Shown: one piece after another, positions 46,500 through 57,549 of the stretch
Layout of the letters: every line of letters starts with the position of its first letter
Numbering within the stretch: the first letter of the stretch is position 1
Origin: Azolla caroliniana
Taxonomy: Eukaryota > Polypodiophyta
NCBI GenBank assembly: GCA_043228905.1
Contig: JBHGNT010000007.1
Location: forward strand, 10,230,001 to 10,294,000
Reading direction: 5' to 3'
Length of the DNA stretch: 64,000 nt
Program-made: the position numbers and the translations under genes
Notes under the pieces: model-generated
What the model saw: only the letters and a program-made list of their open reading frames with translations
Told to the model about the DNA's origin: nothing
Databases searched by the model: none

Positions 46500-47212
46500 A
46501 TGGAAGAATCTTATGACGGCATGTTCAAGCTCACCGGCTCCAACTACTCAGTGTGGAAGTCAAAGATGAGGGACATGCTGGTGGTTAAAGATCTTTGGTT
46601 GCCGGTTCAGCTCGGGGACAAGAGACCGGATAAGATCGACGCCACAGTGTGGGAGGTGATGCACATGAAGACGATGGCATACATCTGGTGCTTCATCGAC
46701 ATGAGCATGTACAACAACTTCAATGAAGAGAGCAAGGCTCATGAACTCTGGGAGAAGATCGGCATCATGTTCCAGAATAAGAATGCCTTTAATCGGGTTT
46801 CGGTATTTCGGAAGCTAGTGAGGCTCGGTACCAAGAGGGCTCAAGTATGGCGGAGCACATGAATGCCTTCCAGGGGCTGATACACCAAGCAACCTTGTTG
46901 GAAGTATCTCTCGCCGATGAGGTAGTTGCTCTACTCCTGCTCGGTTCCCTCCTAGATAGTGGGGAGACGTTAGTTGTCCTGTTGGGCAACGCTGGGCCGA
47001 AAGGAAAACCACTATCCCTAGCAAGAGTCAAGTCGAGTTTGCTAGATGAGGAGGTGCGTCGGAAAGACAAGGAGGTGATCTCCGACGCCAAAGCCCTCCT
47101 TACCGAATCGGAATGCGGAATACAAAGGAATCAGAATCCCCAGAACCGGGAAAAGTCGGGGACACGGTCAAAGTCAAGGGGAAAAGTCGGGGACACGGTC
47201 AAGGGAGCCTAA
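46500..47212 (+). pseudogene. Cop6 gag, truncated before the zinc knuckle
   Basis: MEESYDGMFKLTGSNYSVWK starts a UBN2-type Copia gag (MRDMLVVKDLWLPV, then ESKAHELWEKI). A frameshift near 46,850 leads to MAEHMNAFQGLIHQATLLEV and LLGSLLDSGETLVVLLGNAG. The protein runs into a two-copy 32-bp direct repeat at 47,147-47,206 and then directly into GAG-pre-integrase. The CCHC knuckle and the DSGA protease that should stand here are deleted. The direct repeat may mark the deletion scar. Confidence 0.85.
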
Positions 47213-48171
47213 TAGTGGCTCGAGCCCGGAAGGTCAACACACTGTACTTGATGCATGCCCGTATATGCCGGGAAGAAGTGAACGTAGCATCCGACACTGC
47301 CGGTGAGTTGTGGCACAAAAGACTGTGTCACATGAGTGAGAAGGGGATGAAGAGGCTTGCCGAAGATAACCTCATTCTGGTGAAGGACGTGCAACTTGAG
47401 AAGTGCACCGACTGCCTGGCCGGCAAGCAAAACCGAACCTCCTTCCGGTCAAGACCACCGCTGAGACGGAATGTACCACTGGAGTTGGTGCATACCGATG
47501 TGTGTCAAGTAGACACGAAGTCACATGTTGGATCGCAGTACTTCGTGACGTTCATAGATGACCACAACCGGAAGCTGTGGGTCTCACCGTTGAAGATGAA
47601 GGATCAGGTGCTAACCATCTTCAAGGAACTCCACGCGAGAGTGGAAAGAGAAACCGGTCGGAAGCTGAAGGCGGTTTGAGCGGAAAACGGAGGAGAATAT
47701 TGGGGGCAGTTCGAGGAGTACTGCCGGTCGATGGGAATCCGGCTCGAGTTCACCGTGCTGAAGACGCCGGAACTAAATGGGCTGGCCAGAGGGATGAACT
47801 AGACCATAATGGAGAGAGTCCGGAGCATGCTCGCACATGCCAAGTTAGCCAAGATGTTTTGGGCTAAGGCGCTGACGACGACGACCTATGTCATAAACAG
47901 ATCACCCTCAGTACCCTTGGATGGAGACTCACCACAGAAAGTATGGACCGGTAAGGATGTGTCTTACCGGCATCTGAAGGTGTTCAGGTGTCTCACATAC
48001 GTGCATGTGGCAAAGGACAAGAGAGCAAAGTTGGATCTGAAGTCCTGGCCATGCATATTCCTTGGATGCGGCGATGATGAGTTCAGTTACCTGGTGTGGG
48101 ATCTGGTTGACAGAAAGGTGTTCCGGAGTCAAGACATAGTCTCCATGGAAGACAGGACCATTGCCGACTAG
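47213..48171 (+). pseudogene. Cop6 GAG-pre-integrase and integrase
   Basis: GELWHKRLCHMSEKGMKRLA and CTDCLAGKQNRTSF form the zinc-binding pre-integrase region. HTDVCQ and FIDDHNRKLWV supply the first catalytic Asp region. A TGA at about 47,677 precedes AENGGEYW (second Asp replaced by Glu-Asn context, family SDNG). ELNGLARGMN then TAG then TIMERVRSMLAHAKL contains the Glu region, where the family has GVAERMN; the catalytic Glu appears to be Leu-Ala-Arg here. The post-integrase region is SYRHLKVFRCLTYVHV, ending before 48,171. Confidence 0.82.
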
Positions 48172-48499
48172 GAGTCGGAGAAGAAGGTAACGAACTCTGG
48201 ATCATCCATTGAAATCCGGCTTGAGGAAAAAAGGATATACTCGGTTGAAAACCGGATGTTAGCCGGTAACCGGATGACACTTGACGAACCGGCTGGATAC
48301 GGATAGGAAACCGAACCAACCGAAGAAGAAGAAGAAGAAGACGAAGAAGAAGAAGAAGAAGAAGACACCGGAATCGAACAAGATCCCGAATCGGATTCAG
48401 ATTCGGAACAAATGGAGGAACCGGCAATCAGAAATCTCTCCGGGAGAGAAGAGCCCCCCGAAGATTTCCGGATGTAGAGCATGTGTTGCTAACCAATGA

Positions 48500-50040
48500 G
48501 GGGGAGCCAGAAAGCTTTGAAGAAGCAAGGGGAGATGCCCACAGCCGCAAGTGGTTGAGTGCCATGTAGGATGAGATGGATTCCCTGCATGAGAACCACA
48601 CATACGAATTGGTGGAGTTGCTGAAACGAAAGAGGGCACTCCGGAACAAGTGGGAGACATCGGAAATCCACCAAGGTATAAGGTCCGAATTGTGGTGAAG
48701 GGCTTCCTGCAAAAGAAAGGAGTGGATTTCAATGAGATCTTTGCCCCGGTAGTAAAGATGACATCCATCCGGACGGTCTTGGGCATAGCGGCAAGCATGG
48801 ACCTCGAGGTAGAGCAACTAAATGTCAAGACGACATTCCTACTTGGATACCTCGAAGAAGAGATCTACATGCATCAACCGGAAGGATTTGAGAAGAAAGG
48901 GGAGGAGCACCTGGTGTGCCGGTTGAAGAAGAGCTTATACGGACTGAAGCAAGCTCCCCGGCAATGGTACCGGAAGTTTGACTCCTTCATGACCGATCAA
49001 GGGTACCACAAGACGTAGGCCGATCACTGCGTGTTTGTGAAGAAATTTGATGGACGAGATTTCCTAATGTTGCTCCTGTACGTGGACGACATGTTGATCA
49101 TCGAACGAGACCAAGTCAAGATACGGATGCTGAAGAAGGCCCTTAACCGGACCTTCTCAATGAAAGACTTGAGTCCGGCAAGATAGATACTGGGGATGCA
49201 CATCATCTGGGATTGGTCGAAGAAGCAATTGTGGCTGTCACAGGAAAAGTAAGTGACAAAGGTGCTTCAGCGGTTTAACATGTCAGAAGCAAAACCGGTC
49301 GGATCGATACTCCCGGCAAACTGCAGATTATCAGGTAAGCAAAGCCCGAAGACAAAGGCAGAGAAGGCAGATATGATGAAGATTCCATATGCCTCTGCGG
49401 TCGGGAGTTTGATGTACGCAATGGTGTGTACTCTACTGGATATTGGATAGGCAGTCGGAGTGGTGAGTCAGTTCATGAACAACCCCGGAAAAGAGCACTA
49501 GAATGCGGTAAAATGGATACTCTGGTACTTGAAGGGCACTTTGAGTATGTGCCTCCAATTCGGCTTTGGTAAACCCCTCATGGAAGGATTTACCGATTCG
49601 GATATGTCGGCTGATGTGAACAGTAGCTAGTCAACTTCTGGATATGTCATGACCTATACAGGGGGAGCCGTTTTGTGGCAGTCGAGACTGCAAAAGACGG
49701 TTGTGTTGTCAACCATAGAGGCGAAGTACATGGCAGTTGTGGAAGCCGGCAAGGGAATATTATGGATGAAGGACTTCATCGGAGAGCTAGGGATCCGGCA
49801 AGAAGAATACCGACCCTAATGCGACAGTCAAAGTGCCATCCACCTTGCAAAGAACGCGACATACCATTCCAGAACGAAGCACATCCAATGCAGGTACCAC
49901 TGGATCTGGTACCGAGTTGAAGATTGAGAGTTCGTGCTGACGAAGATCCACACAAAGGAGAACGGGTCGGATATGCTGACCAAGGTACTGACACCCGACA
50001 AGCTAGACACATGCCGGAAGCGGATCAGACTTACAAGTCA
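48500..50040 (+). pseudogene. Cop6 RT and RNase H
   Basis: RT blocks: YKVRIVVKGFLQKKGVDFNE, LDVEQLNVKTTFLLGYLEEE-like (48,800-48,860), [20 protein letters not shown], then LLYVDDMLI at 49,075-49,100 and MKDLSPAR. RNase H blocks: DSDMSADVNSS then TAG then STSGYV, VVLSTIEAKYMAVVEAGKGI, CDSQSAIHLAKNATYHSRTK. Most stops are TAG or TGA at positions where the family has CAG, CGA or TGG, as expected from C-to-T decay of methylated DNA. The acidic poly-Glu/Lys linker at 48,310-48,365 comes from GAAGAA repeats. Confidence 0.82.
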
Positions 50041-50066
50041 TCCCATACCGGAGTGAAGGGGGAGAT

Positions 50067-50322
50067 TGTTGGGAAAATTGGTCTCTCCGGATGGGACCCG
50101 ATGATGAATAAAGAGGACCTGGTGAGAACCAAAAGAGATCCGGAAACCAGAGGAGACCCGGTGAGAACCGGAAGACAAGAAAAATTTGTCAATATGTCTT
50201 GAATAAGCCCATTGAGGCTATATTTGTAAATAGCCCTCGTTCATATAACTATAAATATGACTTAGGGCAATCACTTTATGCCAGAGCGTGATTGTGTTGT
50301 TGTCATATTGCTGTAACTGTTG

Positions 50323-50362
<40 letters not shown>

Positions 50363-50632
50363 CAGAGTGATACTCTGTCGTAGCCGCCACTGTGCGAAGA
50401 AATGGAGCTCGAGGTTGTTGCCTCCGAGTCTCTGATTGTACCCCTTTCTCTTCATAGTGATAGTTCGGAGTCTGTGGGCTCCCATGGTTTTTCCCTATTA
50501 GGGTTTTCCATATAAACATCCTGTGTCATTTTTTCCTTGTGTACTCTTCACTTCCCATTTCTGTGTTTGATTCTTATAGAAGTGTTTTACTACTTGGTTG
50601 TGGCCGAGCGATATTCCGCGCATTTCTCTTCA
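50067..50632 (+). mobile_element. Cop6 3' LTR
   Basis: It starts TGTTGGGAAAATTGG after the GAAGGGGGAGAT polypurine tract and ends TTCTCTTCA before GAAAG. The same TATA and (GA)n order is present as in the 5' LTR, with fewer U3 repeats. Confidence 0.92.
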
Positions 50633-50637
50633 GAAAG

Positions 50638-51785
50638 GAGTATGCAAGTTTGGGATCAATTTCCTTTGGTTTTAGGGTTGTATATAAATTGGAGGAAGTC
50701 TCGCCTTATTTCTTGTATAGAGAGTGATTTGGCATGTTTGGGATGGCGAGGGTTAGTGATTGCATGAGGATCAATTTATAGACATTTGGGTTATCCATTG
50801 GGTGTTGATGTTGCAAATGTTCAATTGATTGATTGGATTGGTAGTAAATTGAAGGACAAATTTATGTATTGGAAATCTGAATTATGGCCCTTTCAGGTAC
50901 GACTCAAAGTGGTGCAATGTATCTTGATACCCATGTTATTATATTTTTTGCCTTTACTTCCTTGGTCTAAGAAGGCATCATTAAACATGTTACAACCTAT
51001 TCGTTCCATGTTGTGGCGGAAGGGAGAAATGATGGGAGTTGCATGGATTTCATGGGACCATTTGGCTACTCCTAAAATGTTAGGTGGTGCCGCAATATTG
51101 GACTTGGAAATGCATTTGATGGCTCGTAGATTGGCATTATTACGAGATATATGTCAACAAGATCAACCATGGATATCTATGATGCAATATTTTATTGAGC
51201 ATGAAGGATTGGTGCATGGGAAAACAAAGATTCAAGCATCCTGGTGGTCATTACTCAATGGAAATGTTCCATCTCAATTCAATCATTTATTTTGATTGGG
51301 GATTGTACATTTGGAAGATGTTGTTGATAATGAATCTCAAAGGTTGTTAGAATTTGCAGATGCCAAGAGAGGGTTATGTATTCCCCCAAATTATGGATTT
51401 ATTTGGGAGAAATTACAAGATATACCATTGTTGCAAGGATCTTTGCCATTGAAAACAAATGTTGCACCTTGGGTGTATTGGTGGTTACAAGATGGTACAC
51501 GTTTGCTACAGGTCACTACAAATATATTGTATCATCATGCAATGGCATCATTATCTTGGCTATCTCATAAAGCAATGAAGTTGTGGAATGTATGTAAATC
51601 AGATGTTGAACCTAATGGGAACCCCCCAATCATGACTCTCCATATGAATACCTTTGCACGAAATGGTAGATGAGAATGCAAACCATTTTGTAATATTTTC
51701 CACCTAAAATGGTTGGCATTCTCATCTACCATTTTGTGCAAAGATATTCATATGGGGAGTCATGATTGGTGGGCTTACATTAAGA
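50638..51785 (+). pseudogene. L-D ORF2, part after Cop6
   Basis: The protein resumes with MQVWDQFPLVLGLYINWRKS and continues through GYPLGVDVANVQLIDWIGSK and LGGAAILDLEMHLMARRLAL. A deletion of about 0.2 kb lies at 51,270, relative to L-B, followed by the zf-RVT-like start. From 51,608 the sequence is an inverted copy of the following segment. Confidence 0.8.
51608..51772. repeat. Inverted duplication of the zf-RVT-like coding segment
   Basis: 51,612-51,700 is the reverse complement of 51,702-51,772: CCAATCATGACTCTCCATAT against ATATGGGGAGTCATGATTGG, then CATTTGCA/TGCAAA-type pairs throughout. The direct copy corresponds to L-B 34,500-34,600. The arms are about 70-80 bp with only a few bases between them. 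Confidence 0.88.
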
Positions 51786-53149
51786 AACAAATCTTGCCAT
51801 GAGTTGGGTATCATGGAACAATATTTGTACCCCACACCAGTTAGGGGGTGTTGCTTTACTATATTTAGAAGATCATATGGTGGCTCAAAGATTCAATCTT
51901 TTGAAAGGTATGTGCATAGGTACCCAACCTTGGGCAGAAATAATTACTTATTTTGTGGAAAAGGTTCGTATTTACTATGGGAAAACGTGAATTACAGCTT
52001 TGTGGTGGCATGTGGTTAATAATACCCGACAATTTAAGTGTTAAGAATCTATTATGGTTCAACAATTGGTGCTTTCTTGGCAACAATGTTTGAATTTGTT
52101 TGATTGGAGGCCTCCCGAGTGCAAAAAATATATAAATTCATTGACAGCAGAGGTGTTGGCAGCGTCAAGGATATTACACTTGGATGGAAAAGAAAGTCTA
52201 AATTCATAGTTCAATCGAATGGCAAGGGTAGGCTTGGTAACTGTGGAAGATGGTATTTTAGAGTCATGTAGGAAAATGATCGCCTTTCGAACAATCAGAA
52301 ATAAGTTTAAGATACCAGGTGGATATGGGTATATTTGGCAATCAATATTGGCATTTCCTAGATTAGTTTTCCCAATTCCAGAGTTGGTGGTCGAGGAACC
52401 ATGGAAAGATTGGTCATTTGGTAATGGGAAATCGATTCATGTGGTGCATACTAATGATGTGTACCATAAGTTGGTTGATGATAGAGCTTGGTTAGCAAAT
52501 AAGGTTTTGGATACATGGCGCATTACTCGAAATATGGATTGGTAGCATAGAGTTTTAGTTGCAGGGTGGCAGTCTCATCTTCCATTTCGTGCAAAGGTGT
52601 TTCTTTGGCGTGCCATAGTTGGTCAGTTGACTTTGGCAATGGCCTTAAAACGAAGACATATTTCAAATGGGACATGTTTTTTCTGTACGGTGGTTGAAAA
52701 AGATGCACGACATAGGTTCATTGCATGTTCGGTTGCTAAAGTCATTTGGGTGATTATGTCACAAATTTGGGCATCGATAACAGGAAATATTTTGTCACCT
52801 TATAAATGGGTTTTTATGGATGCGAATAAAGTTATGCCCGCACCATCGTATAAGGTTGTTTTTTATTACCTTAGATATTGGGGGATGTGATTTAATTGGA
52901 CCATGAGAAATGGGTTCTTGTTTTATGGACTTCATGGGGTAACACAACAACTCCGTAGGATGAAAGGGAAATTGATCGGGCAATTTTCACAACTATGTTG
53001 TATGGGGACGTTGTCCCAAGAGGAGATAGACTTATGTCATCTAGTTTTACAACACTTGAGAGGGTTTCCCTTGCACTGTCACTATTTATGACGTAGTGAA
53101 GATGGCAAGGGTTGTATTATTATCTTGTTTCAATAACAAACATTGATTT

Positions 53150-53151
<2 letters not shown>
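51786..53151 (+). mobile_element. L-E: 3' part of a second L1-like LINE subfamily
   Basis: From SWVSWNNICTPHQLGGVALL the protein restarts at a point already passed in L-D, so this is a separate LINE joined to it. The sequence then reads WQSILAFPRLVFPIPELVVE, GKSIHVVHTNDVYHKLVDDR, AGWQSHLPFRAKVFLWRAIV, CFFCTVVEKDARHRFIACSV (zf-RVT-like Cys/His set) and LRYWGM. Stops at 52,545 and 52,890 break it. It ends in a UTR and (GA)n. Confidence 0.82.

Positions 53152-53219
<68 letters not shown>
53152..53219. repeat. (GA)n between L-E and the Cop7 LTR
   Basis: Pure GA over about 66 bases. It follows the L-E 3' UTR. The corresponding place at 63,590-63,622 has an A-rich run and then a short GA tract. 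Confidence 0.95.
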
Positions 53220-53223
<4 letters not shown>

Positions 53224-53229
53224 GAGACT

Positions 53230-53405
53230 GAGAACAAGAAGCTATATTCGCAAGAGATAAAATTACATCCAACAACATCTAAGTTACAAAATAGGTTGGT
53301 TTAAATGCGACAATTGCCCTTTCTACTATTTACAAAACTAGCCTAGTATGTCCACTGCTAGTGTGAAAGCCATCACATTTGGGAAGTTGGGTTTGATTCT
53401 CAACA
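53230..53405 (-). mobile_element. Cop7 3' LTR (short, left end lost in GA tract)
   Basis: On the minus strand it starts TGTTGAGAATCAAACCCAAC after a GAAGGGGAG polypurine tract (53,406-53,414) and runs to about 53,230, where it fades into (GA)n. A near-identical copy lies at 63,630-63,807. The terminal CA end is not found. Confidence 0.65.
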
Positions 53406-53414
53406 CTCCCCTTC

Positions 53415-55956
53415 AAACACAACTTTTGGTCATCGGAGAGATTGCCTTGTTGTTTGGCTCGTTTTGGCTTTCTGAGTTTCTCGGCTTTGTGGCCGAATGG
53501 TCGGTCGACTTCATAAGTCAATTGGTCGGATTAGCTTCGACTAAACAATTGGTATGACTTCAGATGATTTTGTGCTCCTTGTCTCATTAGTCAATTGGTC
53601 GGTTTGACTACTACTTCGATTGTTCCTTCGGTCGACTACTATCTGGTTCTTGTATTGTACCCGTTGGCTTTGTCCGTTGTGTTACTGCACTCCCCCTCAA
53701 GCTCGACAATGCAGATATCGTTAGACCAAGGCTTGTCATGAATTGCCTGAGCTTGTTGGCTCCTAAGGCTTTTGTGAATATGTGAGCTACTTGAAGCTTC
53801 ATGCTGATGTGTTGCAGGTCAACATCTCTAGCCTGAACGTGTTCTCGGATGAAGTGGTAGTGCACTTCGATATGGTTCGCGCATGCGTGGAGCATCAGGT
53901 TATGAGCCAGATGAATACTGCTCATGTTATCGTAGTAAAGGAGAACCGGATCCTTGATGGGAATGCCTAGATTCTTCAAAATATGCTTCATCTAGACAAC
54001 TTCACATGCCGCGACAACCGCGCCCCTATATTGGGCCTCTGTGCTTGACAGTGTGATTGTCGGCTGCATTTTGCTGCTCTAGGAGATTGCATGCTGCCAA
54101 GGGAGAAGATGAACGCTGAGGTCGATCCTTTGTTGGCTTTATAGCCAACCTAGTTTGCATCTCTATACCCTTTGAGTTGGATGATCATTTCCGACTTGTA
54201 GAGGATGTTATAATCCATCGTACCACTAATGTACCTGAGTACTCTTTTAGCGCAGTCGACATGAACATTTCATGGTTTCTACATGAATTGGTTAAGTAGA
54301 CCAACCGAATAGTTGAGGTCGGGTTGTGTGATGATGAGATAAGTTAAAATTATCGACCAGTTGACAGTACTGGGTTGGCTCGTACCCTACAGTTCCAGAG
54401 TCGGCATTGAGCTTCTGATTTTGATCGAGAGGGGTGGACACAGGTTTGCACTTGGTCATCCCGAACTTGTACAGTAAGTTGAGGATGTAGTGCTGTTGGG
54501 AGATCATAATTCCAAATGGTGTCCGAATTACTTCTATGCCTAGAAAGTAATGGAGCTCCTCAATATCTTTTATTTCAAATCAACCGGACATGACAGATTT
54601 GACTCTATTGATATTGATCAAGTTTTCTCCATTGGTTACCAAATCATCCACGTACAAGATGATGATAATCGGGCTTCCAGAATTGTTGCTCACATAGAGG
54701 GAGTTTTTTGATTTCGACATTCTGAAGCCGATTTGGTGAAGATACTTTGTGATCTTCGAATGCCAAGCATGTGGTGCTTGCTTGAGTCCATATAATGACT
54801 TCTTGAGCCGACATATTGTTGTAGGGTGTTTGGTCAATTTGAAACCAGGTGGTTGAATCTTGAAGACCTCCTCTTCTAATTTGCCTTGAAGAAAGGAATT
54901 CTTCACGTCCATTTGATGGAGGTGCCACCCTTTAGTAGTTGTGAGAGCTATGTCTATCCGAACAGTCCTCATCTTTGCCACCAGGGGAAAGGTTTCCTCA
55001 TAGCCGACTTCGTGTGTTTGAGCGTATCCCTTAGCTATGAGTTGTGCCTTGTAGCGGTTCACCGAGCTGTCGACATTATATTTTACCTTGTAGATCCACC
55101 TACAACCGATTGCTTTCTTGTGTGGTGAGTGGGGGACGAGATCCCATGTCTTGTTTTTGCATAGTGCCTGTATTTCCTCATCCATGGCTCCGACCCATCA
55201 TGGATCCTTGGCGGCCTCGGAAAAAATTTCCGGTTCTTAGACAGTTGCCACCTTCATCATAAAGGCATAATGATACACCATGTAGTCGTAATAGCCGAAT
55301 TGGCTAACCGGGTTCTTCTCTTGGGTGGAGCGACAAAGCTCTCGTTTGCGGCAATTATGGCGTTTATAACTGCATTTGTCTGGAAAATAGGGGCATCAAC
55401 GCCTTCGAACTCACTATCGAGTGAGTGAGTCGATGAGTTTTCGTCCGGATCTTCGTACTGCGGCATTTTGGGCCTTCCCTTTGGCCATCTTCGGACTTGG
55501 TCAAGAAGTGCTTCGATCACTCGGAGGCTCTTGAGGTTCACTTAGTCTGGTCATATTGGACTTTCTTCGAACATATGCTTAGAGTCGATCTTCATCTTCT
55601 ATCTCTTGGTCGGCCAAGTTTGGGTCAACTGGGGTTGGAGTCGGAGTCGTCTATGGTTCGTACCAGGATGCCGACTCGTCAAAGACGACGTCCTGACTCA
55701 TTCGAACTTTCCGGGTAGATGGGTTATAACACTTGCATCCCATTTGTTTGAGTGAGTACCCTATGAGGATACACTACTCCGACTTAGGATTAAGCTTCGC
55801 TTTTCGTCGGGAATTGAGCCAAATATCTTGATGTGGGATAAATCTGGCTTCTTTCTGAAGAACTTCTCATGGGGTGTGACATCGTGCACTCCCGAGGTTG
55901 TGCATCAATTCATGAGGTAGATGGTTGTGTTTGTCGCTTCTTCCCAATACGATTTC
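53415..55956 (-). pseudogene. Cop7 RNase H, RT and linker (3' half)
   Basis: Read on the minus strand from 55,956: integrase end and linker (ESSFVAPPKRRTRLANS near 55,330), RT at 55,185-54,580 with [59 protein letters not shown] and ILYVDDLV. After a stop, NLLYKFGMTKCKPVSTPLDQ follows, then the RNase H end (YYDNMSSIHLAHNLMLHACA, HIFTKALGANKLRQF) at 53,991-53,611. Its motifs are similar to but distinct from Cop8. It is split from its 5' half by Cop8 at 55,957. Confidence 0.85.
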
Positions 55957-56404
55957 TGTAAAGAATAGCGTGTGGAAGCAATAGGAAACCGAACACGGAA
56001 AATACGAAGGTTTAATGGAGAGCTTGTATATGCACAGTATGCGGGAGAGACAGAGAGAGAGAACACATAGAAAAAATTCAATTCAAAATAATACTCAATC
56101 TGTACATAGGATGTGCTCAGTGAGCACTTTTATACAAGTCCATACGGACTGACAGAAGTACTGACACGTACTTCAATGCTCATAACTGAGCTCTACGCTA
56201 ATTCCCAAAATATATTCCTACGCGGAATATCTTTCCAATGGCCTCGCGGTTTATGCACCGCTACGGCTTCTCGTTACGCACCGGTTTGCGTACTGGTTTA
56301 CGCACCCGTTTTACGCACCGGTCCGGCCTAACCGATCGGCCCCAACCGATCTGGTGCTCGGCTTGCATAGCCGATCCGGCCAATGTTGAGCTTGTATCTC
56401 AACA
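55957..56404 (-). mobile_element. Cop8 3' LTR
   Basis: TGTTGAGATACAAGCTCAAC begins the LTR on the minus strand. A TATAAAAG box lies at 56,134-56,127, then AATTGAATTT, a CT-rich leader and the CTTTACA end. The U3 head carries GGTGCGTAA-type repeats (about 56,265-56,315). Confidence 0.92.
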
Positions 56405-56667
56405 CTCCCCCTCAAGCTCAACTTGAGGTTCCATTTGCTCTTCCGGATTTGCTCTCCGGTTCCTTCTGGCTTCATGCCTCGCTCGCGCTCCTCGACCCAT
56501 TCGATTCCGCGCGCCTCGACCCTTTCGGTCGGCTTGTTTGCTCACACGGCCCTTCTCAGCTTCCTTGTTGTTGCGGTGTTGGCGCCTCTTTTGCTGCCTT
56601 CTCTTACGCTTGGCCCTTGGTTGATTCAGCGTATCCGAATCAAATATCCGAACCGACTCGGCTTCCT

Positions 56668-57540
56668 CTAATCGGTTTTTGCTCTCGTCCGAGTTGGTTG
56701 TCTCCAACTTGTCCTCGGTCTTCTCGCCCTTGGTTGGCTTTGGCTCTTTCTTTCGACTGCTCCCCTTATGTCTGCTTTCGGAGTCTTCTGCGGGTCCGCC
56801 CTTGGCTTCTTCAGCCGGCCGAGATCGAATTCATCATCCGACTCGGTGTCTCGGTCTTCGTCTTTCGGAATGTCTCTCCCCCTCAAGTTTGGCACGTCGA
56901 GGTGACGCAACCCAAGCGCAACCGAGAATTGCTGCAACTTGTCCAAACCAAGAGGCTTGGTGAATATGTCGGCGTTCTGCCAATCTATTGGAACATACTG
57001 AAGTTCGACTTCACCGGAGAGGACACACTCACAGACGAAATGGTAGTGCACCTCAATGTGCTTAGTCTGGGCGTGGAAGACAAGATTTTTAGCTAGCTGG
57101 ATGCTGCTAAGGTTGTCGTAGTAGATTGTCGTTGGATCGGATACCTTCACCTGCAGATCCTTAAGTAGCCGCTTGAACCATATGGCTTCGCATGTCGCGA
57201 CCACCGCTCCTCTATACTCGGCTTCGGTGCTCGACAACGCAACTGTCGGCTGCTTCTTGGTACTCCATGCGATCGTGGCACTCCCGAGAGAGAACACGAA
57301 ACCGGATGTGGATCGGCGATCACCGGCGTTTCCGGCCCAATCAACATCGGTGAAACCGACCAACTACGCGGCAGTATCGGCCCGATATAGTAGCCCCCGA
57401 TCCTTAGTGCCACTGACATACTGGTGTAGGCGTTGTGCGCACTAAAGGTGATCCTCGGTCGGTCGTGCCATGAACTGACCAATCACCCCGACCGGGTAGC
57501 TGAGATCTAGTCGGGTGATGGTCAAGTATATATGGCTTCT
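56668..57540 (-). pseudogene. Cop8 RNase H and basic C-terminal tail
   Basis: [20 protein letters not shown] holds the first catalytic Asp. [20 protein letters not shown] has the Glu. [15 protein letters not shown] has the next Asp. Then [20 protein letters not shown] and [15 protein letters not shown] complete the domain. The tail to 56,668 is rich in Arg, Lys and Gln. The frame at 57,363-56,668 is open for 231 codons. The N-terminal part is shifted from it. Confidence 0.88.
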
Positions 57541-57549
57541 GACTATCTG

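Larger units (their letters stand above)
45854..50632 (+). mobile_element. Cop6: full-length degenerate Ty1/Copia without protease
   Basis: TSD GAAAG at 45,849-45,853 and 50,633-50,637 lies directly outside TGTTGGG...TCTTCA. The 5' LTR is 45,854-46,470 (617 bp), the primer site 46,474-46,485, the polypurine tract at about 50,055-50,066 and the 3' LTR 50,067-50,632 (566 bp). The order between them is gag, GAG-pre-integrase, integrase, RT, RNase H. The zinc knuckle and protease are absent, so the element depended on others even before it decayed. There are about a dozen stops. It is inserted in L-D, so it is younger than L-D. Confidence 0.93.
41866..51785 (+). mobile_element. L-D: L1-like LINE interrupted by Cop6
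   Basis: L-D occupies 41,866-45,853 and 50,638 to about 51,785. Cop6 sits between with duplicated GAAAG. The 5' UTR starts near 41,866. ORF1 starts at 42,083 and ORF2 near 43,515. The 3' part turns into an inverted duplication at 51,608 and then joins a different LINE (L-E). It is more damaged than L-C. Confidence 0.8.

Noticed and set aside
56383-57096. Plus-strand 237-codon open frame
   Set aside because: It is antisense to the Cop8 RNase H and tail, whose domain motifs are unambiguous on the minus strand.
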